Shown: positions 35,702-46,416, counted from the first letter of the stretch. The stretch is 64,000 nt of DNA from Salinicola lusitanus (GCF_003206045.1 NZ_PZJM01000004.1:622785-686784), one strand, 5' to 3'. Notes: generated from the sequence alone by a model not told the origin. Made by a program: numbers and translations.

Positions 35702-37093
35702 TCAGAACAGCCGGTTCAGGCCGTTCTGGGCCGCGATGCGATAGGCCTCGGCCATGGTGGGGTAGTTGAAGGTGGTATTGATGAAATAGCGCAGCGTGTT
35801 CGCCTCGCCCTTCTGCTGCATGATCGCCTGGCCGATATGGACGATCTCCGAGGCCTGGTCGCCAAAACAGTGGATCCCCAGAATCTCCAGCGTCTCGCGG
35901 TGGAACAGGATCTTGAGCATGCCGGCGGTATCGCCGGTGATCTGCGCGCGGGCGGTATCCTTGAAGAAGGCCTGAGCCACTTCGTAGGGCACCTTGGCTT
36001 CGGTCAGTTCCCGCTCGGTCTTGCCCACCGAACTGATCTCGGGAATCGTGTAGATGCCGGTGGGGATATCGTCGACGAAACGAAAATCCTCGCCGAGGAA
36101 CTCGTCGCTGGCACTGCGGCCCTGGTCGTAGGCCGCACTCGCCAGGCTCGGCCAGCCGATCACGTCCCCCACCGCATAGATGTGCGGGATCGCCGTACGA
36201 TAGTGGTCGTCCACCTGCAACTGGCCGCGACCGTTGGCTTCCAGCCCGATGTTCTCCAGCCCCAGCTCGTCGGTATTGCCGGTGCGTCCGTTGGCCCACA
36301 GGAAGGCATCGGCGCGCAGACGCTTGCCGGACTCCAGATTGACCACCACACCGGCCTCATCCCCTTCGACACTGCGATACTCTTCGTTGTGCCGAATCAG
36401 CACGCCGTAGTTACGCAGCTCATAGGAGAGCGCATCGCTGATCTCGTCGTCGAGGAACGACAACAGCCGCTCACGAGTGTCGATCAGGTCGACCTTGACG
36501 CCCAGGCCGGAGAAGATGGAGGCGTACTCTGACCCGATCACACCGGCACCGTAGATGATCAGGGTGCGCGGCGTATGCGACAGGCCGAGAATGGTGTCCG
36601 AACAGTAGATCCGCGGGTGACGGAAATTGACGTCCGCCGGCCGGTAAGGGCGCGACCCGGTGGCGATCACGAACTGCGGCGCACTGAGCTCTTCCGCGCC
36701 TTCGTGATTGTCGCGAACCACGACGGTGTGTTCGTCGCGGAAACGGGCCACGCCGAAGAACAGATCGATACGGTTGCGGGAGTAGAACTTGGTGCGGAGT
36801 TCGACCTGCTGATCGATCGTCACCCGGGAGCGTTCCAGAACCTTCGGAAACGAGAACCAGCGGGGCTCGCCAATATCGCGAAACATGCGGTTGGTGTTGA
36901 ACTGCATGATCTGCTTGACCTGGTGCCGCAGCGCCTTGGAGGGGATGGTCCCCCAGTGCGTGCAGTTGCCACCGACCGAGGACTGCCGCTCGACAATGGC
37001 GACACGCTTGCCATGCTTCGCCGCGTTGATTGCCGCGCTCTCTCCCGCGGGCCCCGAGCCGATGACCACGAGGTCGTAATTGTGAACTGCCAT
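35702..37093 (-). CDS. sthA: Soluble pyridine nucleotide transhydrogenase
   Basis: A 463-residue flavoprotein of the disulfide-oxidoreductase family. The FAD motif [11 protein letters not shown] is at the N-terminus. The redox site reads [13 protein letters not shown]: Cys44 is present but the second cysteine is Thr49, the known mark of transhydrogenases as opposed to lipoamide dehydrogenase. It interconverts NADPH and NAD+ with NADP+ and NADH. Its position next to the nqr block suits redox balancing. Confidence 0.94.
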   Translation of the reverse strand: MAVHNYDLVVIGSGPAGESAAINAAKHGKRVAIVERQSSVGGNCTHWGTIPSKALRHQVKQIMQFNTNRMFRDIGEPRWFSFPKVLERSRVTIDQQVELRTKFYSRNRIDLFFGVARFRDEHTVVVRDNHEGAEELSAPQFVIATGSRPYRPADVNFRHPRIYCSDTILGLSHTPRTLIIYGAGVIGSEYASIFSGLGVKVDLIDTRERLLSFLDDEISDALSYELRNYGVLIRHNEEYRSVEGDEAGVVVNLESGKRLRADAFLWANGRTGNTDELGLENIGLEANGRGQLQVDDHYRTAIPHIYAVGDVIGWPSLASAAYDQGRSASDEFLGEDFRFVDDIPTGIYTIPEISSVGKTERELTEAKVPYEVAQAFFKDTARAQITGDTAGMLKILFHRETLEILGIHCFGDQASEIVHIGQAIMQQKGEANTLRYFINTTFNYPTMAEAYRIAAQNGLNRLF

Positions 37094-37167
37094 GTGCTTC
37101 GCCTACTCCTTACCCGATGGCTTCCGATTCGATTGGCTCGTGGCGACGCCGTTGCCCCGCATGTCGC

Positions 37168-37425
37168 TCAACGCTTGACGGCGTTGTAACCCAGGTCCGC
37201 GCCGCGATTCTCGTCGCTGCGCCGACGCGCTCCGGCCAGGTTCTTGCGACTCTCCTCCTCGCAGACCTCATCGTTGCCGCCACAGATTTCGCACCCGTTC
37301 TTCAGGCCCAGCGTGTTGAGACCGCCGCAGGAGCCGGCGAGGGGCTTGCGCCCGAGGATGACGCCGATCGCCATGCCACCGACCAGCAGCAGCATGATGG
37401 CAAAGGCCAGAATCCAGATCGTCAT
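37168..37425 (-). CDS. nqrM: Na+-NQR maturation factor NqrM
   Basis: An 85-residue protein with one N-terminal membrane helix (about 3-25) and four conserved cysteines (GSCGGL, NGCEICGG). NqrM is thought to deliver iron for the NqrD/NqrE cysteine cluster. The start has AGGAGG. It follows apbE by 11 bases and ends the nqr operon. Confidence 0.93.
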   Translation of the reverse strand: MTIWILAFAIMLLLVGGMAIGVILGRKPLAGSCGGLNTLGLKNGCEICGGNDEVCEEESRKNLAGARRRSDENRGADLGYNAVKR

Positions 37426-37436
37426 GACTGATCCTC

Positions 37437-38477
37437 CTAATCCGAGTCTTTCAGGTAGCGCTGAAACGCGGTCGAGGCCCGAGTTTCAAAGCCATCCGGG
37501 GTTTTGACAACGAGATAGACCGCCAGGTTTTCCCGCTCGGCCATGGCATAGCCCGCGTCCGGCCCCATGACCTCCACCGCCGTGGCCAGCGCATCGGCCG
37601 TCATGCAGTCGGACGTGATCACCGTCACCGAGACCAGGTGATGCTGTATGGGCCGGCCGGTGCGCGGATCGATGGTGTGCGAGTATCGCTTGCCGTCGCT
37701 TTCGAAATAGTTACGGTAGTCGCCCGATGTCGCCACGGCCGAATCGTCCAGCTCTATGATACGCTGCACGCTGCGCTCGTTCGAGATCGGTTTTTCCACC
37801 GCGATCCGCCACGGCTCGTCGCCGGGCTTGCTGCCCCGCGTGCGGATCTCGCCACCCACCTCGACCAGGTAGCGCTGCACGCCCAGGGCATCCAGGGCCC
37901 GCGCCACGGCGTCAACGCCATACCCCTTGGCAATGCCCGACAGATCGACATAGACCGGCTTGGTCTTGGTCAGGGTATTGCCATCGAGCTTCAGCGCCTG
38001 GTAATCGACCTCCTGCAGCGCCTTGGCGATGGCGTCGTCGCCGGGTACGCGATCCGGATGCTTGTCCGGCCCGAATCCCCACAGGTTCACCGCCGCACCG
38101 ACCGTGACATCGAAGGCACCGTCGGAGATGTCACCGACCCGAATGGCCTCGCGGACCACTTCCGCGGTCTGCGGCGAGAGCTGGAACGGCTCCCCGACCG
38201 GCGCCTGATTGAACCTGGAGAGCTCGGAGTCCGGCTTGTAGGTCGACATCAGGTGATCGACCCGATCCAGTGCCGCCTTGACCGAGCGCTCGATGTCGGC
38301 GAGCTGGTCGTCGTCGTAGTCGCCGTAGAAGGTGATATGGAACCCGGTACCGAAGATCGGCCCCTCCAGCCGGTAGGACTGAGGGTCACGCTCGCACCCG
38401 GCCAGCAGTGCGAATAGCAACAGGGCCAACCCCAGAAGGATCGGCCCTGTCGCTCGGCGCCGTTGCGATCCGATCAT
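37437..38477 (-). CDS. apbE: FAD:protein FMN transferase
   Basis: A 346-residue lipoprotein with signal peptide and lipobox LLAGC (Cys28). It shows the [10 protein letters not shown] start of the fold, [14 protein letters not shown] and [13 protein letters not shown]. It attaches FMN through a phosphoester bond to Thr/Ser of NqrB and NqrC. It overlaps nqrF by 4 bases, so it is co-expressed with its substrates. Confidence 0.95.
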   Translation of the reverse strand: MIGSQRRRATGPILLGLALLLFALLAGCERDPQSYRLEGPIFGTGFHITFYGDYDDDQLADIERSVKAALDRVDHLMSTYKPDSELSRFNQAPVGEPFQLSPQTAEVVREAIRVGDISDGAFDVTVGAAVNLWGFGPDKHPDRVPGDDAIAKALQEVDYQALKLDGNTLTKTKPVYVDLSGIAKGYGVDAVARALDALGVQRYLVEVGGEIRTRGSKPGDEPWRIAVEKPISNERSVQRIIELDDSAVATSGDYRNYFESDGKRYSHTIDPRTGRPIQHHLVSVTVITSDCMTADALATAVEVMGPDAGYAMAERENLAVYLVVKTPDGFETRASTAFQRYLKDSD

Positions 38478-39706
38478 CCGCCGAAGTCATCCAGCATAAT
38501 GTTCTCCGGCTCGACGCCAAGATCGGTCAGCATCTTGATCACCGAGGCATTCATCATCGGCGGCCCGCACATGTAGTACTCGCAATCCTCCGGTGCCGGG
38601 TGATCCTTGAGGTAGTTCTCGTAGAGCACGTTGTGAATGAACCCGGTGGGCCCTTCCCAGTTGTCTTCCGGCTGGGGATCGGAGAGCGCCAGGTGCCACT
38701 CGAAGTTGTCGAACTCTTCGGCCAGCTGGTCGTACTCTTCGTTGTAGAATGTCTCCCGCCAGGAGCGCGCACCGTACCAGAACGACATCTTGCGCGACGA
38801 CTTCAGCCGCTTGAGCTGGTCGAAGATATGGCTGCGCATCGGCGCCATGCCCGCGCCGCCGCCGATGAACACCATCTCGGCGTCGGTATCCTTGGCGAAG
38901 AATTCGCCGAACGGCCCCATCACGGTTACCTTGTCGCCCGGCTTCATCGCGAAGACGTAGGTCGACATCAGGCCCGGCGGATGGTTCGACTTGGGCGGCG
39001 GCGTCGCGATACGGATGTTGAACTTGAGAAGCCCCTTCTCTTCCGGGTAGTTCGCCATCGAGTAGGCGCGGATCACCTCCTCGTCGCTCTTGTGCGAGAT
39101 GTCGAACAGGCCGAATTTCTCCCAGTCCCCGCGGTACTCCTCCTCGATATCGAAGTCCGAGAACTTGATGTCGTAGGGCGGCGCCACCAGCTGCACGTAG
39201 CCGCCGGCCCGGAAGGCGACTTCCTCGCCTTCCGGCAACTTGAGGTTGAGCTCCTTGATGAAGGTCGCGACGTTGGGGTTCTGCGTCACCTCGCATTCCC
39301 ACTTCTTGACCCCGAACACCTCGTCGGGGACGCGGATCTTCATGTCCTGCTTGACCGGCACCTGGCAGGAGAGGCGCCAGCCCTCCTTCTTCTCGCGCAG
39401 CGTGAAGTGAGACTCTTCGGTCGGCAGGATCGAGCCGCCGCCGTCACTCACCTGGCACTTGCACTGGGCGCAGGAGCCGCCGCCGCCACACGCCGAGGAG
39501 AGAAAGATACCGTTGGCGGCGAGCGTCTGCAGCAGCTTCCCACCGGCCTGGGTGGTCACGGTGTTGTCAGGGTCGCCATTGATCTCGATCGCCACGTCGC
39601 CGCTGCTCACCAACCGGCTGCGCGCCGCCAGAATGATGGCCACCAAACCCAGCACGATCACGGTGAACATGACGACGCCGAGCACGATGATGGATGTATC
39701 AACCAT
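38474..39706 (-). CDS. nqrF: Na+-translocating NADH:quinone reductase subunit F
   Basis: A 410-residue subunit: one N-terminal helix (about 5-27), a ferredoxin-like 2Fe-2S domain ([10 protein letters not shown] and a later LSCQV), then an FAD/NADH domain with the [13 protein letters not shown] loop. It accepts electrons from NADH and passes them to the membrane subunits. Confidence 0.97.
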   Translation of the reverse strand: MVDTSIIVLGVVMFTVIVLGLVAIILAARSRLVSSGDVAIEINGDPDNTVTTQAGGKLLQTLAANGIFLSSACGGGGSCAQCKCQVSDGGGSILPTEESHFTLREKKEGWRLSCQVPVKQDMKIRVPDEVFGVKKWECEVTQNPNVATFIKELNLKLPEGEEVAFRAGGYVQLVAPPYDIKFSDFDIEEEYRGDWEKFGLFDISHKSDEEVIRAYSMANYPEEKGLLKFNIRIATPPPKSNHPPGLMSTYVFAMKPGDKVTVMGPFGEFFAKDTDAEMVFIGGGAGMAPMRSHIFDQLKRLKSSRKMSFWYGARSWRETFYNEEYDQLAEEFDNFEWHLALSDPQPEDNWEGPTGFIHNVLYENYLKDHPAPEDCEYYMCGPPMMNASVIKMLTDLGVEPENIMLDDFGG

Positions 39707-39771
39707 GTCGGATTCCTATATTCCTGTTTGCGGCGGCGCCGCTGTCACGACGCCACCCGGTCATGTTGGTG

Positions 39772-40392
39772 TCAGAGCTGAATGCCGGAGAAGGACATGA
39801 AGCCCAGCGACATCAACCCGGCCGTGATGAAGGTGATGCCGAGACCCTGCAGGCTGCCCGGTACATCGCTGTACTTGAGCTTCTCGCGGATACCCGCCAG
39901 CGCCATGATGGCCAGGGCCCAGCCAGCGCCGGCGCCAGCGCCGTAGATCACCGACTCGCCAAAGGTATAGTCGCGCTGCACCATGAACAGCGACGCCCCC
40001 ATGATGGCGCAGTTGACCGTGATCAGCGGCAGGAACACACCCAGGGCGTTGTAGAGTGCCGGCACGAACTTGTCGAGGAACATCTCCAGAATCTGGACGA
40101 TGGCGGCGATGACGCCGATGTAGCTCAACAGTCCCAGGAAACTGAGGTCGATGTTCTCCGCCCCTTCCAGGCCGGTCCAGCTCAGCGCGCCCGCCTTGAG
40201 CAGGTAGTTCAGGATCAGGTTGTTGACCGGCACGGTGATCGTCAGGACCACGATCACGGCGATGCCCAGGCCGATGGCCGAGGAGATCTTCTTGGACACG
40301 GCCAGGAAGGTACACATGCCGAGGAAGAAGGCCAGCGCCATGTTCTCGACGAAGACCGCCTTCACGAACAGGCTGAGATAGTGCTCAAACAT
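39772..40392 (-). CDS. nqrE: Na+-translocating NADH:quinone reductase subunit E
   Basis: A 206-residue membrane subunit with six helices. The conserved cysteine lies in TVNCAIMG, part of the iron site shared with NqrD. Start 40392 ([20 protein letters not shown]) is the standard NqrE N-terminus and overlaps nqrD by 8 bases. Confidence 0.96.
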   Translation of the reverse strand: MFEHYLSLFVKAVFVENMALAFFLGMCTFLAVSKKISSAIGLGIAVIVVLTITVPVNNLILNYLLKAGALSWTGLEGAENIDLSFLGLLSYIGVIAAIVQILEMFLDKFVPALYNALGVFLPLITVNCAIMGASLFMVQRDYTFGESVIYGAGAGAGWALAIMALAGIREKLKYSDVPGSLQGLGITFITAGLMSLGFMSFSGIQL

Positions 40393-41065
40393 TGGCGGTC
40401 TCCTTGATCTTGGCCTTGCTGTTGGCAACGATGCGATATTCGGTCTTCTCGATCTGCTCCGGGTTGAACCAGCGCAGTACCCAGATCATCAGCCCGATGA
40501 CGAAGAACGCGGACGGCGGCAGCAGCATCAGGCCGTTCGGGACGTACCAGCCGCCGCTCTGGACGGTCGGCAGGATCGTCAGGCCGAACACGCTGCCGGA
40601 GCCCAGCAGTTCACGTACGAAACCGACGATCAGCAGGATCACCGCATATCCCAGGCCGTTGCCGACGCCGTCGAGGAAGCTCATCACCGGCCCGTTCTGC
40701 ATGGCATAGGCTTCGGCACGCCCCATGACGATGCAGTTGGTGATGATCAGGCCGACGAACACCGACAGCTGCTTGGACATGTCGTAGGCATAGGCGCGCA
40801 GCACCTGGTCGACCACGATCACCAGCGACGCGATGATCGTCATCTGCACGATGATGCGGATCGACGATGGGATGTGATTGCGGATCAACGATACGAACAT
40901 GCTGGAGAAGGCCGTGACGACAATCACCGCCAGACCCATGACCAGCGAGACGCTCATGGAGTTGGTCACCGCCAGCGCCGAACAGATCCCGAGCACCTGC
41001 AAGGCAATCGGATTGTTCTTGAACACCGGCGACAGGACGACGTCTTTCACGGAGTCGGTAGCCAT
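40385..41065 (-). CDS. nqrD: Na+-translocating NADH:quinone reductase subunit D
   Basis: A 226-residue membrane subunit with six helices and the paired [12 protein letters not shown] segment carrying the iron-binding Cys. ATG 41065 has AAGGAGGT eight bases upstream, better than the GTG at 41071. It is paralogous to NqrE in inverted membrane topology. Confidence 0.96.
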   Translation of the reverse strand: MATDSVKDVVLSPVFKNNPIALQVLGICSALAVTNSMSVSLVMGLAVIVVTAFSSMFVSLIRNHIPSSIRIIVQMTIIASLVIVVDQVLRAYAYDMSKQLSVFVGLIITNCIVMGRAEAYAMQNGPVMSFLDGVGNGLGYAVILLIVGFVRELLGSGSVFGLTILPTVQSGGWYVPNGLMLLPPSAFFVIGLMIWVLRWFNPEQIEKTEYRIVANSKAKIKETANV

Positions 41066-41067
41066 CT

Positions 41068-41844
41068 TCACGCACCTCCTTGGGAATCGTCGTGGAATCG
41101 GGCCAGGTACGGGGCATAGCCCTCGTCACTCAGCCAGAACCGCAACATGTTGGTGACGCCCCGACTGGTGAGCGAGGCCCCCGACAGCGCATCGACTTCG
41201 TATTCGCCGCTGGCACCGCCTTTCACGAGTTGAATCTGAGGATCCTGGAAATCATCGCCCTCGTAGATCTTCTTGCCGTCCCACTTGGCCTTCCAGCGCG
41301 GGTTGTCGACCTCGCCACCGAGGCCCGGCGTCTCCGACTGGTCGTAGTAGGATAGCCCCACGATGGTATTGCCGTCGCCACGCACGGACAAGAAACCTTC
41401 CATCAGGCCCCACAGCCCCTGGCCCCGGATCGGCATGACGATCTGCTCCGGATCGTCGGGATCGCCGACCAGATAGACCGTGGAGTAGTTCTCCTGACGC
41501 CCGATGCCGGCGATATCGTCCTCACCCGACAGCGTGCGAGAGGTGGCCGGGTCCCTGGCGGCATCGAACTGGTCGTAGCTGTCCGGATCCAGGTCGTCGG
41601 AATATTCGCCGGTCTTGAGATCGACCACCCGCGGGGTGATCAGCTCGGCGTACTTCTCCTCGACATCGTCGCCCGGCTTGTAGAGCTGGGTCACCTGGAG
41701 GATGTTGCTCTTGCGATCCAGCTCCTGGTTCTGAACCTGCTTCGGCTTGAGAACCACGGCTGCGGAAGAGACGACCACCGAGCAGACGACGCAAAGTGAG
41801 AATGCGACGATCAGCGTCTTCTTGATCGAGTTGTTGCTCGCCAT
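41068..41844 (-). CDS. nqrC: Na+-translocating NADH:quinone reductase subunit C
   Basis: A 258-residue subunit with one N-terminal helix (about 9-31) and a periplasmic FMN-binding domain. The flavinylation motif reads [10 protein letters not shown]: Ser224 stands where the family usually has Thr (SGAT). ApbE motifs are reported to tolerate Ser, so it may still carry FMN. It overlaps nqrB by one base (TGATG) and has AAGGAGG upstream. Confidence 0.95.
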   Translation of the reverse strand: MASNNSIKKTLIVAFSLCVVCSVVVSSAAVVLKPKQVQNQELDRKSNILQVTQLYKPGDDVEEKYAELITPRVVDLKTGEYSDDLDPDSYDQFDAARDPATSRTLSGEDDIAGIGRQENYSTVYLVGDPDDPEQIVMPIRGQGLWGLMEGFLSVRGDGNTIVGLSYYDQSETPGLGGEVDNPRWKAKWDGKKIYEGDDFQDPQIQLVKGGASGEYEVDALSGASLTSRGVTNMLRFWLSDEGYAPYLARFHDDSQGGA

Positions 41845-43088
41845 CAGACAGCCTCCTTCTCGGTGGGCGTGGGCGCCGGCGCCAGGCTCGCGAGCCGCTT
41901 CTGGCGTCGCCGGATGTTAGCCTGCACGAAATAGTGGTCGATGAGGGGCGCGAACAGGTTGGCGAACAGGATCGCCAGCATGATGCCCTCGGGGAATGCC
42001 GGGTTGACCACGCGGATCAGCACCGTCATTACCCCGATCAGCGCACCGAAGATCAGCTTGCCGCGATCGGTCATGGAGGCCGACACCGGATCGGTGGCCA
42101 TGAACACCATGCCGAAGGCGAACCCGCCCAGCACCAGATGCCAGTACCACGGCATCGCGAACATCGGATTGGTGTCGGAGCCGACGAAGTTGAACAGCGT
42201 GGAGGTCAGGATCATGCCGAGCATGACACCGGCCATGATGCGCCAGGAGGCGATACGCGTCAGCAGCAGCACCGCCGCACCGATTAGAATCGCCAGGGTC
42301 GAGGTCTCTCCCACCGACCCCTGGATGAAGCCGAAGAAGGCATCCCACCAGCTGTACTGCTGATGCAGGCCTTCCATGCCGTTGAGCGACGCATTGGAGA
42401 GCGCCGTGGCGCCGGTATAGCCGTCGGCCGGCACCCAGACGCTGTCACCGGAGATCTGGGCCGGATAGGCGAAGTAGAGAAAGGCACGTCCGGTCAGGGC
42501 CGGGTTGAGGAAGTTCTTGCCGGTACCGCCGAAGATCTCCTTGCCGATCACCACGCCGAAGGTGATGCCGAGTGCCACCTGCCACAGCGGAATGGTCGCC
42601 GGCAGCGTCAGCGCGAACAGCACGGAGGTGACGAAGAAGCCTTCGTTGACCTCGTGGCCACGCTTGACCGCGAACAGCACTTCCCAGAAACCGCCCACCA
42701 CGAACGTCACCAGGTAGATGGGGAGGAAGTAGGTGGCGCCAAGGACGAAGTTGGCCCAGATACTCGCCGGATCGTGGCTACCCGCCAGCGCCATGGTCAG
42801 CGTCTCGCGCCAGCCACCGATCGCACTGAAACCATCGGCAATGGCCAGGTTGGCCTGATAGCCGGCGTTGTACATGCCAAAGAACATGGCCGGGAAAGTA
42901 CAGGCCCAGACCGTGATCATGATGCGTTTCAGGTCGATCCCGTCGCGCACGTGCGTCATGCTCTTGGTGACGCTGGGCGGCGAGTAGAAAATGGTGTCGA
43001 CCGCCTCGTAGAGGGCGTAGAACTTCTCGTACTTGCCGCCCTTCTCGAAATGAGGCTCCAGCTTGTCGAGCGTGTTGCGAATCCCCAT
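41844..43088 (-). CDS. nqrB: Na+-translocating NADH:quinone reductase subunit B
   Basis: A 414-residue membrane subunit with about ten helices. FMN should attach to Thr228 in [10 protein letters not shown]. It also carries riboflavin in characterised enzymes. Start 43088 lies two bases after the nqrA stop and gives the conserved [21 protein letters not shown]-terminus; the longer in-frame reading only shadows nqrA. Confidence 0.96.
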   Translation of the reverse strand: MGIRNTLDKLEPHFEKGGKYEKFYALYEAVDTIFYSPPSVTKSMTHVRDGIDLKRIMITVWACTFPAMFFGMYNAGYQANLAIADGFSAIGGWRETLTMALAGSHDPASIWANFVLGATYFLPIYLVTFVVGGFWEVLFAVKRGHEVNEGFFVTSVLFALTLPATIPLWQVALGITFGVVIGKEIFGGTGKNFLNPALTGRAFLYFAYPAQISGDSVWVPADGYTGATALSNASLNGMEGLHQQYSWWDAFFGFIQGSVGETSTLAILIGAAVLLLTRIASWRIMAGVMLGMILTSTLFNFVGSDTNPMFAMPWYWHLVLGGFAFGMVFMATDPVSASMTDRGKLIFGALIGVMTVLIRVVNPAFPEGIMLAILFANLFAPLIDHYFVQANIRRRQKRLASLAPAPTPTEKEAV

Positions 43089-43090
43089 CG

Positions 43091-44440
43091 TCAGGCCTCT
43101 TTCTCGATCATGGTCAGGTTGTCGCGCAGGATGGGACCATACTCGTACTTGCCGGGGCACACGTAGGTGCAAAGCGAGAGGTCTTCCTCGTCCAGTTCCA
43201 GGCAGCCGAGCTGCATCGCCGATTCGATGTCGCCGACGATCAGCGAGCGCAGCAACTGGGTCGGCATGATGTCCAACGGCATCACTTTCTCGTATGCGCC
43301 GATCGGCACCATGGCGCGCTCGGAGCCGTTGGTCGAGGTATTGGGCGCGTAGTTGGGCAGTCCCAGGAACTGGGAGACGTAGATCCCCATCACCGAATGG
43401 CGATTGCGACCGGGCGACAGCCAACCCATGAAGGCGCGCTTGTTGCCCTCTTCCAGCAGCGAGAACTGACGATGGAAGCGCCCCAGGAACTGGCGGCTCC
43501 CCTCGCACTGCGTGCCACCGAAGATCGATCCCGAGATGACCCGCGTCCCCTCCGGCTGCTCGATCTCGCCCTCGAGCAGCTCACTGCTGCTCGCGCCCAG
43601 CCGCGTCCGGACCAGGCGGGGGTTCTTGGCCCGCGGGCCGCCGATGGCGACGACGCGGGTCGGGTCGAGATGGCCCTCGACGAACAGCTTGCCGATGGCG
43701 ATCACGTCCTGGTAGTCGAGATGCCACACCTGGCGCTGCAGTCCCACCGGCGAAAGGTAATGAATATGCGTCCCCACCAGACCGGCGGGATGTAGGCCGT
43801 CGAAGCCCTGGGCATCGACGCCGTCGAGGTCATCTCCCGGCAAGGGGCTGTCGCCACGGCGACACACGAACAGCTTTCCGGGGGTCAGATGCCGGATCAC
43901 CTCCAGCCCCTGACGGAAGGCATCGCTGTCGGCATCGATGATCACCCTGGGATCTGCCGCCAGCGGATGGGTGTCGATGGCCGTCACGAAAATGTCCGCC
44001 GGCACCGCATCGAGCGCCGGGACCCGGGAGAACGGCCGCGTGCGCAACGCCGTCCACAGGCCGGACGCGACCAGTTGATCGACCACCTGCTGGCGTGAGA
44101 GCGACGCCAACCCGTCCACCCCATACGCCGTGAACGTTTCGCTCTGTTCTTCTTCATCAAGCTTGATGACGACCGACAACAGGCGACGCTTCTCACCCCG
44201 ATTGATGGCAACCACTTCGCCGGCGCCAGGCGCGGTATAGCGCACCCCCGGCACCTTCTTGTCGGTGAACAACACCTGGCCCCGCTTGACGCGGTCGCCT
44301 TCACGGACCTCCATGGTCGGCTTCATGCCGACATAGTCGGACCCGAGCAGCGCGACGTGACGCACGGCGCGCCCCTCGTCGAGACGCTGCTCCGGCGCCC
44401 CCGCGACGGGGAGATCCAGGCCTCGTTTGACTTCGATCAT
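43091..44440 (-). CDS. nqrA: Na+-translocating NADH:quinone reductase subunit A
   Basis: A 449-residue peripheral subunit, first gene of nqrABCDEF-apbE-nqrM. It begins [14 protein letters not shown] and has [21 protein letters not shown], the NqrA signature. Subunit A helps form the quinone site. The operon pumps Na+ with NADH oxidation, expected in a halophile or marine bacterium. Two TGACGTCA palindromes precede it. Confidence 0.96.
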   Translation of the reverse strand: MIEVKRGLDLPVAGAPEQRLDEGRAVRHVALLGSDYVGMKPTMEVREGDRVKRGQVLFTDKKVPGVRYTAPGAGEVVAINRGEKRRLLSVVIKLDEEEQSETFTAYGVDGLASLSRQQVVDQLVASGLWTALRTRPFSRVPALDAVPADIFVTAIDTHPLAADPRVIIDADSDAFRQGLEVIRHLTPGKLFVCRRGDSPLPGDDLDGVDAQGFDGLHPAGLVGTHIHYLSPVGLQRQVWHLDYQDVIAIGKLFVEGHLDPTRVVAIGGPRAKNPRLVRTRLGASSSELLEGEIEQPEGTRVISGSIFGGTQCEGSRQFLGRFHRQFSLLEEGNKRAFMGWLSPGRNRHSVMGIYVSQFLGLPNYAPNTSTNGSERAMVPIGAYEKVMPLDIMPTQLLRSLIVGDIESAMQLGCLELDEEDLSLCTYVCPGKYEYGPILRDNLTMIEKEA

Positions 44441-44487
44441 AGTCTCGCCCAGTTGTCGAATCTGATATTCGTAAGGAAAGAGCCGAC

Positions 44488-44495
44488 TGACGTCA
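44488..44495. promoter_or_regulatory. TGACGTCA palindrome, nqr-proximal copy
   Basis: A perfect 8-bp palindrome, extended to CTGACGTCAG, just downstream of a GATAAT -10-like box for nqrA. An identical octamer lies 50 bp upstream. The pair looks like an operator; the regulator is unknown. Confidence 0.45.
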
Positions 44496-44537
44496 GGCAG
44501 CTTGATTATCCACCGGCAGCGTCGCAGGCGGGAAAGA

Positions 44538-44545
44538 TGACGTCA
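44538..44545. promoter_or_regulatory. TGACGTCA palindrome, nqr-distal copy
   Basis: The second copy, exactly 50 bp from the first and just upstream of where a -35 box would lie for the GATAAT at 44505-44510. Confidence 0.45.
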
Positions 44546-44691
44546 CGGAATTCGATGCTTTGCTTACCAGAAATGAAAGTGGCTTCCGCGGACCGTTGCC
44601 TAGGGACCGCACCTAAAAAACGGGCACCAGTATAATGATGCGGGCCTCGGAAGACTACTCGCCGGGGTGCCGACCCGGCCGTCGCACCACG

Positions 44692-44718
44692 AAAAAGTCC
44701 CGGCAGGACCGGGACTTT
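44692..44718 (-). terminator. Intrinsic terminator of GAPDH gene
   Basis: Perfect 10-bp stem AAAGTCCCGG/CCGGGACTTT with a 5-base loop. On the minus strand it runs into TTTTT. It lies 44 bases after the GAPDH stop and separates that gene from nqrA. Confidence 0.9.
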
Positions 44719-44762
44719 GGACAGCGAAAGCCAATATCTTAGACCAAAGTCGAATCAACGAC

Positions 44763-46214
44763 TCAGGGCGTGGCAGGCAGGTAACGGTGACAGACGCGCG
44801 ACATGTACTGAAGAATTCTCACCACCTGACAGCTGTAACCGAATTCATTGTCGTACCAGACGTAGAGCACCGCCTGACGATCGTTGGCGATGGTGGCCTT
44901 GGCATCCAGCACGCCGGCGTGACGATTGCCGACGAAGTCCGATGACACCACTTCCGGCGAGTCGACATAATCGATCTGCTTGTGCATCGGCGAGTGCAGC
45001 GCCATCTGGCGCAGATACTCGTTGAGCGCCTCGCGGTCGGTCGCCTTGCCGAGGGAGAGGTTCAGGATCGCCATCGAGACATTGGGCGTCGGCACCCGGA
45101 TCGCGTTGCCGGTCAGCTTGCCCGACAGCGCCGGCAGCGCCTTGGCCACCGCCTTGGCCGCACCGGTTTCCGTCAGCACCATGTTGAGCGGTGCACTACG
45201 CCCCCGGCGGTCCCCCTTGTGGTAGTTGTCGATCAGGTTCTGGTCGTTGGTGTAGGAGTGAACGGTCTCGACATGGCCATGGACGATGCCGAACTCGTCG
45301 TCGATCGCCTTCAGCACCGGAACGATGGCGTTGGTGGTGCAGGAAGCCGCCGAGACGATGCGATCGTCGTCGCCGATGGTCTGGTGATTGATGCCATGGA
45401 CGATGTTCTTGAGATCGCCCTTGCCCGGCGCCGTCAGCAGAACCTTGGAGACGCCCCGGGATTCCAGGTGCTGGGCCAGCCCCTCCCGGTCACGCCACTT
45501 GCCGGTATTGTCGACCACGATGGCGTTGTCGATGCCGTAGGCGGTGTAGTCGATCTCGGCCGGGGAGTCGGCGTAGATAATACGGATGTAATGGCCGTTG
45601 GCGATCAGCGCATGATTGTCGTAGTCGACGTCGATCGACCCGGAGAAGGGGCCGTGCACGGAGTCGCGACGCAACAGGCTGGCCCGTTTCTCGAGATCGT
45701 CGCCGCTGCCGCGCACGACGATGGCGCGCAGGCGCAGCAGATTGCCGCCCCCCGCCTTCTCGATCATGATCCGGGCGAGAATGCGCCCGATCCGCCCAAA
45801 ACCGTAGAGCACCACGTCCTGGGGCTCGCCACCCATGCCACTGCTGTCGTGGCAGCCGACGATATCGGCCAGTTCACGCTTGAGAAACGCCACGACGTCG
45901 GTCTCGCCCGCGTTCTTGAACGCCACGCCAAGGCGGCCGATATCGATGTGCGCGGGCCCCAGCTCGAGCTCGGTCATCGCCCGCACCATCGGCAGCGTAT
46001 CGGCGATCGACAGTTCGGTGCCCTCGACCTTGCGGACGTAGCGGTGGTTCTTGAGAATTCGCGTGACGGAGCGATTGATCAGCGAGCGGCCGAACAGCGA
46101 CGGAATCACGTTGTACTGGCGATAGAGCTTGCCCAGCAGGGGAATCATCTCCTCGGCGCGAGCTTCGTTGTCCTGCCACTGCTGGAAGACGGTATCGAGC
46201 TGATCCTGACTCAC
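44763..46214 (-). CDS. Glyceraldehyde-3-phosphate dehydrogenase, N-terminally extended type
   Basis: A 483-residue GAPDH. The NAD loop GFGRIGR is at 138-144 and the catalytic Cys292 is in SAASCTTNAIVP. About 130 extra residues precede the Rossmann domain, helical and of unknown role, a form known from Pseudomonas beside mfd. HDSSGMGGEPQDVVLYG links the two parts. It catalyses glyceraldehyde-3-phosphate to 1,3-bisphosphoglycerate, in either direction. A HexR-type palindrome lies upstream, so carbon-source control is likely. I leave the symbol blank because gap paralogue naming varies. Confidence 0.92.
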   Translation of the reverse strand: MSQDQLDTVFQQWQDNEARAEEMIPLLGKLYRQYNVIPSLFGRSLINRSVTRILKNHRYVRKVEGTELSIADTLPMVRAMTELELGPAHIDIGRLGVAFKNAGETDVVAFLKRELADIVGCHDSSGMGGEPQDVVLYGFGRIGRILARIMIEKAGGGNLLRLRAIVVRGSGDDLEKRASLLRRDSVHGPFSGSIDVDYDNHALIANGHYIRIIYADSPAEIDYTAYGIDNAIVVDNTGKWRDREGLAQHLESRGVSKVLLTAPGKGDLKNIVHGINHQTIGDDDRIVSAASCTTNAIVPVLKAIDDEFGIVHGHVETVHSYTNDQNLIDNYHKGDRRGRSAPLNMVLTETGAAKAVAKALPALSGKLTGNAIRVPTPNVSMAILNLSLGKATDREALNEYLRQMALHSPMHKQIDYVDSPEVVSSDFVGNRHAGVLDAKATIANDRQAVLYVWYDNEFGYSCQVVRILQYMSRVCHRYLPATP

Positions 46215-46349
46215 AAGCTTGTCTCTCTCTGGTCGAATTGGCGGTCGAACGGGCTCGTCGAGCCGGTCGTTCCATCGGATGGTGGGGGTGTCGCTCGGGC
46301 AAGGGTCCAGTCGCGCTGGACGATATCGAGTCGACTCAAAAACCCCATT

Positions 46350-46379
46350 ATTATCTTCACCCTACGAAACGGGCCGCAA
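46350..46379 (-). promoter_or_regulatory. Predicted GAPDH promoter
   Basis: The minus strand reads TTGCGG, 18 bases, GATAAT. The leader would be about 130 bases. The HexR-like site lies 21 bases upstream of the -35. Confidence 0.5.
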
Positions 46380-46399
46380 TCATTGCGTGGTCGCAACTG

Positions 46400-46416
46400 T
46401 TGTAGTTTCACTACAA
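46400..46416. promoter_or_regulatory. HexR-type operator upstream of GAPDH
   Basis: TTGTAGT-TTC-ACTACAA: a perfect 7-bp inverted repeat around three bases. It fits the HexR consensus I recall from gammaproteobacteria (TTGTARTWWWAYTACAA) at 16 of 17 positions. HexR controls central carbon genes including gap in related species. Confidence 0.65.

Larger units (their letters stand above)
44441..44762. other. GAPDH-nqrA intergenic region
   Basis: A 322-base region without a gene. From nqrA outward it holds a TGACGTCA palindrome (44488-44495), a GATAAT -10-like box on the minus strand (44505-44510), a second TGACGTCA (44538-44545), and the GAPDH terminator (44692-44718). A plus-strand TATAAT at 44631 has no -35 and leads nowhere. 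Confidence 0.6.

Noticed and set aside
37180-37196. GCGTTGTAACCCAGG as a Ter-like sequence
   Set aside because: The GTTGTAAC match lies in the nqrM coding end; an 8-base match is expected about twice by chance on both strands of this window.
44631-44718. Possible small RNA from plus-strand TATAAT at 44631 to the hairpin at 44718
   Set aside because: No -35 box, no extended -10, and the hairpin has its T-run only on the minus strand, serving GAPDH.
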